NCBI GenBank assembly: GCA_030681645.1 | Contig: JAUXRX010000019.1 | Location: 1 to 64,000, forward strand | Direction of reading: 5' to 3' | Origin: Archangium sp. | GTDB taxonomy: Bacteria > Myxococcota > Myxococcia > Myxococcales > Myxococcaceae | Length of the DNA: 64,000 nucleotides | Translations under genes and position numbers: made by a program | Shown: piece after piece, positions 24,610 through 34,389 of the stretch | How the letters are laid out: each line of letters starts with the position of its first letter | Position numbering within the stretch: position 1 is the stretch's first letter | The notes under the pieces: generated by a model | The model's input: only the letters and a program-made list of their open reading frames with translations | Told to the model about the DNA's origin: nothing | Databases searched by the model: none

Positions 24610-26061
24610 CTACTTCGCGCCGTGCTGCTTCAGGAGCTCCACCAGCCCGGCGTGCCCGCCCCGCTGCGCCAGGACGAGCGGCGTGAGCCCGCCCTTCGAC
24701 AGCACGTTCACCCCGGCGCCCTTCTCCAGCAGCAGCTTCGCCAGCTCGAGGTGGCCCCTGATGGCTGCGTAGTGCAGCCCGCACACCCCGTTGCCATCGA
24801 GCGCGTCGAGCGCGGGCTTGTGCGCCAGCACCACCTTCGCGAGCTCCACGTGGCCCTGGTCGCAGACGAAGCTGAGCACGCTGCCGACGTCGCCCATCTT
24901 CGCGCCGCAGGAATGAAGCAGCAGGGCGATCTCCAGCTCGACGCCCTTGGCGGCGTAGTCGAGCGCGGTGAAGTCGGCGCCGCTCACCAGGTTGAGGTCG
25001 GCGCCGCGCTCGATCAGCAGCCGCACCACCTCCACCCGGCCCTGGAACGCCGCGAACATGAGCGCGGTGCGCTTCGCCGCGTCGGTGAAGTCGGGCTTCG
25101 CGCCCCCGTCGAGCAGCGCCGTCACCACCTCGAGGTGCCCCGCCTTCCCGGCCAGCGTGAGCGGCGTGTCGCCCTCGGCGGTGCGGGCATTGGGGTCGGC
25201 GCCCGCCGCGAGCCAGGCGCGCACCGCGTGCGCATCACCGCTCGCTGCGTCTTCGGCGAGCCGCGCGATGGGGATGACCGCGCCTGCCTGCCGCAGCAAC
25301 TCCACCACGCCGGTGTGTCCCTGGTGCGCGGCGCAGGCGAGCGCCGTCTTGCCGCCGTCGAACGCCTGGTTCACGTCGGCGCCGCCCGCGAGCAGCGCGC
25401 GCACCGCCTCGACGTGCCCCTGCCCGCACGCCTGCCCCAGCGGGGGCCAACCGACGCCGTTGAGCCCGTTCACCGTCGCTCCGCTGGCGAGGAGCAGCTT
25501 CACCACGTCTGAATGACCGCGCAGCGCAGCCCACGAGAGCGCCTCCATGCCGCGGCCGTCTCTCGCGTTCACCTCGGCGCCCGCTGCCAACGCGGCGCGC
25601 ACGTCGTCGAGCCGGCCGTCGTGCGCGGCGGTGATCAGCTGCTGGGTGGGGTTGCCTTCAGTGGCCGACGGGCGGGCCAGCTGCAACCGCGCGTCCTGCA
25701 GGAGCTGGACGATCTCCGGCTTGCCCTTCGAGGACATCGTGGCGACGGTCATCACGTCGTTGAGGACGCGCTCGGTGCTCGCGGCGCCCGCGGCGAGGAG
25801 CTTCTTCACCACGTCGGTGTGGCCGTCCCGCGCGGCCAGGTGCAGCGCGGTGAAGTCGGCGTAGCACTTGAGGGTGAGGTCGGCGCGGCGGTCGATCAGC
25901 GCGGCGGCGGCGTCGAAGTGGCCTGCCTCGATGGCGACGCAGAGGGGCGTGCGCTCGAGATCGCCGCGGGTGTTGATGTTCGCTCCTGCGTCGAGCGCGA
26001 CCAGGATGGCGGCGACGTGTCCGGTGGCCGCGGCCTCGAGGAGCCGTTGATCTGGGGTCAT
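24610..26061 (-). CDS. Ankyrin-repeat protein
   Basis: 483 residues, nearly all ankyrin repeats: around a dozen units of the form GxTPLxxAAxxGHxxVVxxLLxxGAxxN. Examples are ERTPLCVAIEAGHFDAAAALID, GDTPLTLAGKAGHLEVVTALLDGGA and GLTPLVLAQRGGHAGLVELLKQHGAK at the end. Two spacers (about 95-140 and 255-275) are more divergent. It has no signal peptide, so it is a cytoplasmic protein-binding solenoid; the partner is unknown. Tex lies upstream on the same strand, separated by a family B inverted repeat that could uncouple them. Confidence 0.9.
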   Translation of the reverse strand: MTPDQRLLEAAATGHVAAILVALDAGANINTRGDLERTPLCVAIEAGHFDAAAALIDRRADLTLKCYADFTALHLAARDGHTDVVKKLLAAGAASTERVLNDVMTVATMSSKGKPEIVQLLQDARLQLARPSATEGNPTQQLITAAHDGRLDDVRAALAAGAEVNARDGRGMEALSWAALRGHSDVVKLLLASGATVNGLNGVGWPPLGQACGQGHVEAVRALLAGGADVNQAFDGGKTALACAAHQGHTGVVELLRQAGAVIPIARLAEDAASGDAHAVRAWLAAGADPNARTAEGDTPLTLAGKAGHLEVVTALLDGGAKPDFTDAAKRTALMFAAFQGRVEVVRLLIERGADLNLVSGADFTALDYAAKGVELEIALLLHSCGAKMGDVGSVLSFVCDQGHVELAKVVLAHKPALDALDGNGVCGLHYAAIRGHLELAKLLLEKGAGVNVLSKGGLTPLVLAQRGGHAGLVELLKQHGAK

Positions 26062-26080
26062 CAGTGGATCGTAGCGAAGA

Positions 26081-26149
26081 ACCGTTCACCCCGAGCGAAG
26101 TCGAGGGGCGACTTGCGCGGGTCCCTCGACTCCGCTCGGGATGAACGGT
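26081..26149. repeat. Family B inverted pair (27-bp arms, 15-bp spacer)
   Basis: The left arm 26081-26107 begins ACCGTTCACCCCGAGCGAAG and the right arm 26123-26149 begins CCCTCGACTCCGCTCGGGAT. They are reverse complements at 25 of 27 positions, so the RNA would form a very stable hairpin between tex and the ankyrin gene. Confidence 0.9.
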
Positions 26150-26158
26150 GCTGCTCGT

Positions 26159-28378
<2,220 letters not shown>

Positions 28379-28393
28379 GGCGCGCGCACCCTA

Positions 28394-28437
28394 TCTCCCT
28401 CTCCCCGAGAATCGGGGAGAGGGTCGGGGTGAGGGGC
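28394..28437. repeat. Dispersed palindrome A, copy 5 (between divergent genes)
   Basis: TCTCCCTCTCCCCGA, a short loop, TCGGGGAGAGGG, then TCGGGGTGAGGGGC. It is in the 81-bp gap between two divergent start codons, so here it cannot be acting as a terminator of either gene. Confidence 0.85.
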
Positions 28438-28459
28438 AGGACGAGGTAGGCTCGCCGAA

Positions 28460-29104
28460 ATGGGCGGGATGATTCTGGCGTGTGGCGGCTGCACCGATGC
28501 GCTGATCGAAACGAAAGTCTGGGCAGTGGGGCTCTTGCCCGCACTCTTGCTGGGTCTGCTGGCCGAGGGCGCACTCTTCACCGTCGTCACCTGGGTCCGG
28601 CGAATGGAATCGACATCGCCGCGAGCAGTACCGGCAGCCATCTCGAGCGGGCTCTTCGTACTCGCGCTCTTCACGGGGGCGGGCGCCGTGCTCGGCGCGA
28701 CCGTGGCGGCGCTCATCCTGCTCGGAGCCGCGGGCTGGTCGCTGTCTCGCAACTACCGCTTCTCGCCGCGCCTCACCTGGCTTCGGGTCGCCGTCATCGG
28801 TGTGGCCGCGGTGGTGGGCAGCTGGCGCGCATGGCCCGGCCATCGCGCGACCGCGGATCTGCTCGGCATCGCCCTCGTCGCGACACCCCTCAGGGCGACT
28901 GACGGTTGGCTCTTCGAAGAACTGCGGAGCCGTGCGGATTCGGTACCAGCGCTCGAGACCCTCGCAGAAGGCCCCCGCAAGGGCGACGAGGCGCTGGTGC
29001 AGCTCCACTTCACACTCAACGGGGCGCACGAATTCCGAAGAGCGACGTGCGAACGCTGGAGGATCACGAGTCCTCGTCTCGCCGAAGCTTGCAGGTCACC
29101 CTGA
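28460..29104 (+). CDS. Membrane protein of unknown function
   Basis: 214 residues. It has about four hydrophobic helices in residues 20-150 (WAVGLLPALLLGLLAEGALFTVVTWV, ISSGLFVLALFTGAGAVLGATVAALILLG, WLRVAVIGVAAVVGSW). A soluble C-terminal part holds a single Cys pair (CERWRITSPRLAEAC). The N-terminus contains CGGC near residue 9. There are two possible starts, ATG 28460 and ATG 28469. No family was recognised. Confidence 0.55.
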   Translation: MGGMILACGGCTDALIETKVWAVGLLPALLLGLLAEGALFTVVTWVRRMESTSPRAVPAAISSGLFVLALFTGAGAVLGATVAALILLGAAGWSLSRNYRFSPRLTWLRVAVIGVAAVVGSWRAWPGHRATADLLGIALVATPLRATDGWLFEELRSRADSVPALETLAEGPRKGDEALVQLHFTLNGAHEFRRATCERWRITSPRLAEACRSP

Positions 29105-29143
29105 CGGCATGCCGATTGCTGACCTCCCACGCAGAGGTGCGTG

Positions 29144-29533
29144 ATGGTCACCAAGCCCGAAGAGCCGAGCCTGCCGGTGCGCTTCATCAGCCTGCTCTGG
29201 GGCGTCATCTTTGCGGGCTCAGGCCTGCTGAAGGTGGTGATGCTCCCCGAGCAGGAGCAGATGTTCAGGAGCTTCGGCCTCCCCGAAGGGCTGCTCCCGG
29301 TGGTGGGCGTGCTCGAGCTCTGCTTCGGCGCGCTGATGCTCAACACCCGCTGGAGGCCCTGGGGCGCGCTCTTCCTCGCGCTCGAGATGGCGGGCGTGGC
29401 GGTGCTGCACATCGTCACCGGCGCGATGGTGGAGATGGTGCTGATCAACGCCGCCCTCTTCGCCGGCGCGACGTACGTGCTCTTCAAGGACCGCCACGCG
29501 CTGCTCCATCCACCGCGGAAATTCGCCCGGTAA
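29144..29533 (+). CDS. DoxX-like small membrane protein
   Basis: 129 residues from ATG 29144 (the codon before it is GTG, an equally possible start). Four hydrophobic helices are spaced as in the DoxX/DoxX-like family: FISLLWGVIFAGSGLLKVVML, LPVVGVLELCFGALMLN, WGALFLALEMAGVAVLHIVTG and MVEMVLINAALFAGATYVLF. The opening GSGLLK motif and the Glu in the second helix are typical of the family. The role in most bacteria is unclear. Confidence 0.65.
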   Translation: MVTKPEEPSLPVRFISLLWGVIFAGSGLLKVVMLPEQEQMFRSFGLPEGLLPVVGVLELCFGALMLNTRWRPWGALFLALEMAGVAVLHIVTGAMVEMVLINAALFAGATYVLFKDRHALLHPPRKFAR

Positions 29534-29582
29534 TTCGCCGTGGAACGTCAACGCGCCTGACAGGCGTGGCGGTGCAGCTCTC

Positions 29583-29614
29583 ACCTCCTGCGACAGAGAA
29601 CTTCTGCAGGAGGT
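29583..29614 (+). promoter_or_regulatory. Hairpin that buries the Shine-Dalgarno of the VanY-like gene
   Basis: ACCTCCTGC (29583-29591) and GCAGGAGGT (29606-29614) are perfect 9-bp complements around a 14-nt loop. The right arm contains a full AGGAGGT ribosome-binding site six bases before ATG 29621, so folding would mask it and repress translation. Confidence 0.6.
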
Positions 29615-29620
29615 CACACC

Positions 29621-30526
29621 ATGTACACCCGCCGCGTTCTCCCCGATGCCCACGCCCGTGTTCGCCGCGCTCTCGAGCAGTTGAAGACCCGCGTCGCCGA
29701 CGCGCCGCTGGTGCAGGGCGACCACGGCGGCGCCGTGAAGGTGCTCGAGGCGAACCTCAAGTCTGCTGGCGTCTTCAAGGGCACGGCCGACGGCGTGTTC
29801 GACGCGAAGACGAAGCGCGCGGTGCAGGCGCTGCAGCGGCAGGACCACCAGAGCGTCACCGGCGAGGTGAACTGGAAGACGTACCTGGCGGTGCGAGACC
29901 TCAACCTGTTCGTGCGCAAGGGCTTCAAGCCGCGCGCGGAAGAGGGGCAGCGCGGGTCCGACATCGGCCGGGCCGAGAAGCAGCTGCGCAGCCTCGGCTT
30001 CTCGCGGCTCAAGGCCGACGGCCTCTACACGCACAACACCACGCTCGCGGTGAAGAAGTTCCAGCGCGCCTACGGCCTCGAGCAGTCGGGCGACCTCACG
30101 CCGGGCACCGCCGAGAAGCTCGAGCAGCTCACCACGAAGAAGCGCACGCTCGGCTACATCAACGGCCGCGCGCAGCACATCACCGTCTCGCCCGTGGGCG
30201 ACGGCGAATACCTGCGCACCGACGCGGCCCGCGCCTTCCTCAAGATGCAGGCGAGCGCGAAGAAGGCCGGCGTCAGTCTCTCGGCCACCAGCGGCTTCCG
30301 CACCATGGCCGAGCAGAAGTACCTCTATCAGCTCTACCTCTCGGGCCGCGGCAACCTGGCGGCGCGCCCCGGCTACAGCAACCACCAGGGCGGCATCGCG
30401 ATGGATGTGGGCGGGGTCGGCAACTACGGCACCCGCGCGTACAACTGGCTCTCGCACAACGCGAAGCGCTTCGGCTTCGTCAATGACGTGCAGGGCGAGT
30501 ACTGGCACTGGACGTACAAGCGCTGA
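29621..30526 (+). CDS. Peptidoglycan-binding VanY-type D,D-carboxypeptidase
   Basis: 301 residues. Two PG_binding_1-type modules: about 30-90 (GGAVKVLEANLKSAGVFKGTADGVFDAKTKRAVQALQ) and about 110-165 (DIGRAEKQLRSLGFSRLKADGLYTHNTTLAVKKFQ). A VanY/M15 metallopeptidase domain fills about 180-301: SATSGFRTMAEQKYLYQLY, SNHQGGIAMDVG (His/Asp zinc ligands) and GEYWHWTYKR (second His). It trims stem peptides of the cell wall. No classical signal peptide is visible, which leaves export unexplained. The start is set by a perfect AGGAGGT that can be hidden in a hairpin. Confidence 0.88.
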   Translation: MYTRRVLPDAHARVRRALEQLKTRVADAPLVQGDHGGAVKVLEANLKSAGVFKGTADGVFDAKTKRAVQALQRQDHQSVTGEVNWKTYLAVRDLNLFVRKGFKPRAEEGQRGSDIGRAEKQLRSLGFSRLKADGLYTHNTTLAVKKFQRAYGLEQSGDLTPGTAEKLEQLTTKKRTLGYINGRAQHITVSPVGDGEYLRTDAARAFLKMQASAKKAGVSLSATSGFRTMAEQKYLYQLYLSGRGNLAARPGYSNHQGGIAMDVGGVGNYGTRAYNWLSHNAKRFGFVNDVQGEYWHWTYKR

Positions 30527-30559
30527 AACCCGCGGCGTTCCCGCGGTGTCGGTGAGGGC

Positions 30560-31168
30560 GTGAAGCTCCTGGTCATGGTGTTGCTGGGCGCGGGTGCCGC
30601 GGTGGGCGGGGTGGTCGTCTCGCTCAACGCCCTGCCTCCGTCGGCCCGGGCGCTCCCGCCTGCGCGCCTGAACGCGCTCGAGCTCTGCCGCTTCGGTGGC
30701 CTGGAGTTGATCGACGAACGCTGCGACGACACTGGCGCCTGCGCGCGGCAGTCGGTGCGCCTGGCCTGGACCCACGGAGAGGGCGTGCTCTTCGAAGGCG
30801 ACTCCACCGGCGAGAAGGAGCTGCGCCGCATCAAGGCTCCCGAGCTGCGCCGGCTGCTCTCCGGGCTGTCCGGGCTCGATCGGCTCGGCACCGACGCCGA
30901 TCGCCCGTACGCGCCCTGGGACGATCGGGCCGAGCGCGCCTTCACCATCACCACCGACTGCGAATGGGCTCGGGGCACGCACACCTTCCTCGGCGCCAAG
31001 CCGGCCTGGGAACGCGTGCGCGACGCGCGGGCCGACTGCTTCGGCCCCTGGTCTCCCGAGCGCGCGCAGTGCGTCGCGCGCAACACCTGGCGCGCCGCCT
31101 TCGTCACGCACCTCGCGACGCGCTTCGGCACCGTCTTCCACCTGCTGCGTGATGCGGGGCGGGGCTGA
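30560..31168 (+). CDS. Exported protein of unknown function
   Basis: 202 residues from GTG 30560, only 33 bp after the carboxypeptidase gene. An N-terminal signal anchor (KLLVMVLLGAGAAVGGVVVSL) precedes a Cys-containing domain (ELCRFGG, ERCDDTGACARQ, TTDCEWARGTH, ADCFGPW, AQCVARNTW). The six or so cysteines suggest disulfides and thus a periplasmic location. No family was recognised; the position suggests possible co-expression with the cell-wall peptidase. Confidence 0.55.
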   Translation: MKLLVMVLLGAGAAVGGVVVSLNALPPSARALPPARLNALELCRFGGLELIDERCDDTGACARQSVRLAWTHGEGVLFEGDSTGEKELRRIKAPELRRLLSGLSGLDRLGTDADRPYAPWDDRAERAFTITTDCEWARGTHTFLGAKPAWERVRDARADCFGPWSPERAQCVARNTWRAAFVTHLATRFGTVFHLLRDAGRG

Positions 31169-31223
31169 CTTCCGGCCGGCGGTCTGTGCTATCGATGCGC
31201 CCGGTCTTCCGACGGGAGGTGGC

Positions 31224-31580
31224 ATGAGCAACTCGGCATTGACGATCGAAGCGCTCTTCGGCGACTTGAACCTCGAGGTGGGCCTGCAGCCAGAGGCGCT
31301 CGAGGTGCCGAACCGGCTCGCGGTCGACTCCGAGTTCACGCTCGACGGCCACGGCTTCACGCCGGCCAGCGCGTTCCTGTCCGACTCCTCCCGCCAGCGC
31401 ACCGGGAGCACCCGCCCCTACGAAGTGCCCGAAGACGAGTTCGCCCAGTCGGTGATGCTGTGGGGCGACGACGAGCGCTTCTCGACGGTCTGCACCACGC
31501 CGGTGGTGCTCGACGAGCTGCCCGAGGACGCGTACCCGCCGCGCTTCACGTTGATCGAGCCAGACGAGCTGATCAGCTGA
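31224..31580 (+). CDS. Small acidic protein of unknown function
   Basis: 118 residues from ATG 31224 behind GGGAGGTGGC. The product is acidic and lacks membrane segments or a signal peptide (MSNSALTIEALFGDLNLEVGLQ...). It ends in ...FTLIEPDELIS. The stop is followed within ten bases by a half copy of family B. No recognised family. Confidence 0.5.
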   Translation: MSNSALTIEALFGDLNLEVGLQPEALEVPNRLAVDSEFTLDGHGFTPASAFLSDSSRQRTGSTRPYEVPEDEFAQSVMLWGDDERFSTVCTTPVVLDELPEDAYPPRFTLIEPDELIS

Positions 31581-31589
31581 TCAACGCCT

Positions 31590-31608
31590 CCCTCGACTCC
31601 GCTCGGGG
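31590..31608. repeat. Family B half element
   Basis: CCCTCGACTCCGCTCGGGG, identical to the first part of the copies at 32402 and 35004, but here it continues into CGGCCC and the TGAACGG end is missing. Confidence 0.8.
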
Positions 31609-31614
31609 CGGCCC

Positions 31615-31791
31615 TCAGCCCGAACATGAGCGGCACCCGCGGGTGCTTCGCCGGGCCCGGGTGCGGAGGTTCTCCAGCCAGCCGATGACGCCGTAGCTGC
31701 AGAAGACGACGTCGAACTCGTTCCGCGTCTTCGCCAGGTAGTCGTAGGCGTCGCGCTGCAAAGCGCGCGGGGAGCCGCTGTCGTGGGACAG
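31615..31791 (-). pseudogene. Relic of a class I SAM-dependent methyltransferase
   Basis: The minus strand reads DSGSPRALQRDAYDYLAK, then EFDVVFCSYGVIGWLENLR, before degenerating and hitting a stop at 31615-31617. This matches the middle (motif II, DVYDYL...FDVVFxSYGxxxWL) of small SAM-dependent methyltransferases. The N-terminal glycine-rich SAM loop and the C-terminal half are absent. The fragment sits in the 346-bp gap between the 31224 gene and the ATPase operon, beside a family B half copy. The remainder of the gap (about 31792-31926) shows nothing recognisable. Confidence 0.6.
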
Positions 31792-31926
31792 CGGGGCGCC
31801 GCACCCTTGTCGCCGCCGTCCTGTTCGACGCAGGGATTGCGCAGCCCCTCCCGGCAGGACGCCATCTTCGCGGGCCCCTGCCCGGGCCACCTCTTGCAAC
31901 CGGCGATCGGGTCGAGGTCTGTCACG

Positions 31927-32274
31927 ATGGCCCAACTGCGCCCAGAGCACCGCATGGACGAGCGGCTCGCCGCGCTGCTCGAGGTCGAGCGCGGTCTCGA
32001 GGCGCGGGTGCAACAGCGCGACGCCGCGGCCCGGGCGAAGGTCGAGGCGGCGCGCGCCCTGCTGCGCGCCGCGCTGGAAGGCGCAGCACCCGAGCTCGAA
32101 GACCTCGCTCGCGCCGAGGCCCTCGCCGACGAAGCGGCGCACGCCCAGACCCTGGCGGCGATCACCCGTGAGCACCGCGCCGCCCTCGCCACCTTCGAGC
32201 AGGTGAGCGACGAGCGCATCGACGAGCTCGCGCGATGGGCACTCGAGCGCGCCATCGACGGAGGTCCGCGATGA
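31927..32274 (+). CDS. ntpF: V/A-type ATPase peripheral-stalk subunit (NtpF/G-H-like)
   Basis: 115 residues from ATG 31927 (ATG 31954 is an alternative). The protein is almost entirely a charged, Ala-rich long helix (ERGLEARVQQRDAAARAKVEAARALLRAAL), as expected for the coiled-coil stalk subunit that pairs with subunit E to hold the stator. It is the first gene of the operon. Its stop overlaps the ntpI start (ATGA). The assignment rests on the coiled coil and the position matching ntpF of Enterococcus, not on strong sequence motifs. Confidence 0.7.
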   Translation: MAQLRPEHRMDERLAALLEVERGLEARVQQRDAAARAKVEAARALLRAALEGAAPELEDLARAEALADEAAHAQTLAAITREHRAALATFEQVSDERIDELARWALERAIDGGPR

Positions 32275-34166
32275 TCGTCAAGATGACGCACGTGCGCCTC
32301 GCGGGACCCAGCCCGCTGCTCGACGGCGTGCTCCGCCTCGTCCAGGACCTCGGCGTGCTGCACGTGGTCAGGCCCGAGGTCGACCAGGCCGCAGGGAGTC
32401 GCCCCTCGACTCCGCTCGGGGTGAACGGTGACCCCTCCCGGGATGAACGGCGCCTCCGCCGCATCCTCGACGACGTGGAGAAGTCGCTCGCCCTGCTCGG
32501 CGTGCGAAACGGTCCACACCGCCCCCGCGCGCCCCCGTCGCTGCCCGTGGCTGCGCGCCTCGCGCGCCGCACCCGCCGGAAGGCCACCGCGCTGGTGAAC
32601 CAGGCGACCGCGCTCGAAGACGAGCGGGTGATGCTGCTGCGCTACCGCGAGTTCTTCTCCGTGTTCACCGGGCTGCTGGGCCACGAGCTGAGCTGGCCCG
32701 ACGGGCAGGCCTTCTACGTGGTGCTGCGCAAGGGCGCGGCGGGCTCGGTGAACGAGCTGCGCAGGAGCCTCGAGGCCGCGGTCGGCAAGGACGTGGAGCT
32801 GCTCGACCGCCCGCTCGCCTCGGGAGAGCAGGCCGTGCTGATCCTGGTGGCGAACACGGTGGCGCCGAAGGTGGCGCAGCTGCTCGCCGACTCGCGCGTG
32901 CAGGAACTCCCCGCACCGGCGAACCTGGGCGAGAAGAACCTGCTGCGCGCCCTGCCTGCGCTCGAGGCCCGGCTCGCGGCGATCCCCCCGGCGCTGGCGG
33001 CGGCCAGGTCGGCGCGGGAAGAGCTCGCCCGGGAACAGGGCGGGCCGCTCTCGGGGTTGCGCGCCTGGCTGCACGATCGCCTGCTGGTGCTCGACGCGCG
33101 GAGCCACGCCCACGCCGGCCGGCACCTGTTCGTGCTCGAGGGCTGGCTCCCCTCGGAGGCGTTCGCGCCGCTGCAGCAGCAGGTGCTCACCACGTTCGGC
33201 CCCGAGGTGATGGTGGAGGCGGTCGGCACCGGCACCTGGCAGGCCGACAGCGCGCCGGTGGCGATGCAGAACCCGCCGCTGTTCCGGCCGTTCGAGCTGA
33301 TCACCCGCATGTTGCCGCTCCCGCGCTACGGGACCATCGACCCCACGCCCTTCGTGGCGGTCTTCTTCCCCGTCTTCTTCGGGTTGATGCTGGGCGACGT
33401 CGGCTACGGGGTGATGCTGGCCATCCTCGCGGGGGTGCTGCGGCTGCGCTCGAAGCAGGGCACGCGGCTGCGCTCGGTGGCGGCCGTCGCGGGAGCGTGC
33501 GCGGCGGCGAGCATCCTCTTCGGGCTGCTCTTCGGCGAGCTGTTCGGCTCGCTGGGAACGCGCTTCGGCCTGCACGCGCTCGCGTTCGATCGCGAGCACG
33601 CCATCGTTCCGTTCCTCGCCCTCTCCATCGCGCTGGGGGTGGTGCACATCACCCTGGGACTGGTGCTCGCGGTGATCACCGCGTGGCGGCGCGGCCACCG
33701 GCGAGAGGCGGCCGGGCGGGGCGTGGCGGCGGTGATGGTGGCGCTCACCGTGCTGGCGCTGCTCGCGGCGTTCTCGGTGTTGCCCAGCGCGCTCTTCACG
33801 CCGTTCGTCATCGGGGTGCTCGTCGCCTTCCCCGTGTTGATCGCGCTGGAGGGCGTGGTGGCGGTGATCGAGCTGCTGTCCACCTACGGTCACATTCTCT
33901 CGTACGCGCGCATCATGGCGCTGGGCACCGCGTCGCTGATGATGGCGGTGGTGGCCAACGAGATGGTCGGCGCGATGGGGAGCGTGGTGGTGGGGGTGAT
34001 CTTCGCGCTGTTCTTCCACCTCGTGAACTTCGGCATCGGGCTCTTCAGCCCCACCATTCACGCGCTGCGGCTCCACTACGTGGAGTTCTTCGGGAAGTTC
34101 TACGGCCCCGGAGGCACGCGCTACCAGCCGCTGACCCACTGGCAACTCGAAAGGACCACGTCATGA
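32271..34166 (+). CDS. ntpI: V/A-type ATPase subunit I (a-type membrane stator)
   Basis: 631 residues. The soluble N-terminal half (about 1-350) starts with MTHVRLAGPSPLLDGVLRLVQDLGVLHV. The C-terminal half holds about seven membrane helices. GLMLGDVGYGVML and HILSYARIMALGTASLMMAVVANEM are subunit I signatures, and the latter carries the membrane Arg that faces the c-ring glutamates. Subunit I forms the ion half-channels. Residues about 44-60 (SRPSTPLGVNGDPSRDER) are translated from a family B DNA repeat placed in frame inside the N-terminal domain. It overlaps both neighbours by ATGA. Confidence 0.92.
   Translation: MIVKMTHVRLAGPSPLLDGVLRLVQDLGVLHVVRPEVDQAAGSRPSTPLGVNGDPSRDERRLRRILDDVEKSLALLGVRNGPHRPRAPPSLPVAARLARRTRRKATALVNQATALEDERVMLLRYREFFSVFTGLLGHELSWPDGQAFYVVLRKGAAGSVNELRRSLEAAVGKDVELLDRPLASGEQAVLILVANTVAPKVAQLLADSRVQELPAPANLGEKNLLRALPALEARLAAIPPALAAARSAREELAREQGGPLSGLRAWLHDRLLVLDARSHAHAGRHLFVLEGWLPSEAFAPLQQQVLTTFGPEVMVEAVGTGTWQADSAPVAMQNPPLFRPFELITRMLPLPRYGTIDPTPFVAVFFPVFFGLMLGDVGYGVMLAILAGVLRLRSKQGTRLRSVAAVAGACAAASILFGLLFGELFGSLGTRFGLHALAFDREHAIVPFLALSIALGVVHITLGLVLAVITAWRRGHRREAAGRGVAAVMVALTVLALLAAFSVLPSALFTPFVIGVLVAFPVLIALEGVVAVIELLSTYGHILSYARIMALGTASLMMAVVANEMVGAMGSVVVGVIFALFFHLVNFGIGLFSPTIHALRLHYVEFFGKFYGPGGTRYQPLTHWQLERTTS
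32402..32450. repeat. Family B element inside ntpI
   Basis: CCCCTCGACTCCGCTCGGGG, TGAACGG, then a second degenerate copy of the end (CCCCTCCCGGGATGAACGG). It is in frame and adds about 16 residues to subunit I. Confidence 0.85.
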
Positions 34167-34387
34167 ACTTCGCACTCCTCGCCCTCGCGGCCGCCCTGGC
34201 CATCGGGCTCCCGGCGTTCGCGACGGCCTGGGCCCAGGGACGCATCGGGCCTGCAGCCGCCGCGAGCCTGAGCGAAAAACCAGAGCTCGCCACCACCGCC
34301 ATCATCCTCATCGCCATTCCCGAGACGATGGTCATCCTCGGCTTCGTGGTGGCGGTGATGATCCTCCTCAGGGGCGGAGGCGGGTAA
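34163..34387 (+). CDS. ntpK: V/A-type ATPase subunit K (c-ring proteolipid), two-helix form
   Basis: 74 residues. One hairpin: helix 1 about 3-24, a polar loop (AQGRIGPAAAASLSEKPEL), and helix 2 about 45-69 (TAIILIAIPETMVILGFVVAVMILL). The ion-carrying Glu is in PETM at about residue 54. It is the short single-hairpin type, not the four-helix NtpK. In many Na+-type rings the residue two after that Glu is Gln, and here it is Met, which favours protons over Na+ as an inference. The gene overlaps ntpI by ATGA and lies two bases before ntpE. Confidence 0.9.
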   Translation: MNFALLALAAALAIGLPAFATAWAQGRIGPAAAASLSEKPELATTAIILIAIPETMVILGFVVAVMILLRGGGG

Positions 34388-34389
34388 CC

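Noticed and set aside
31581..34145. An 854-codon minus-strand frame across ntpF and ntpI
   Set aside because: Antisense shadow of the ATPase operon. Only its first 200 or so bases contain a real relic (the methyltransferase fragment), which I list separately.
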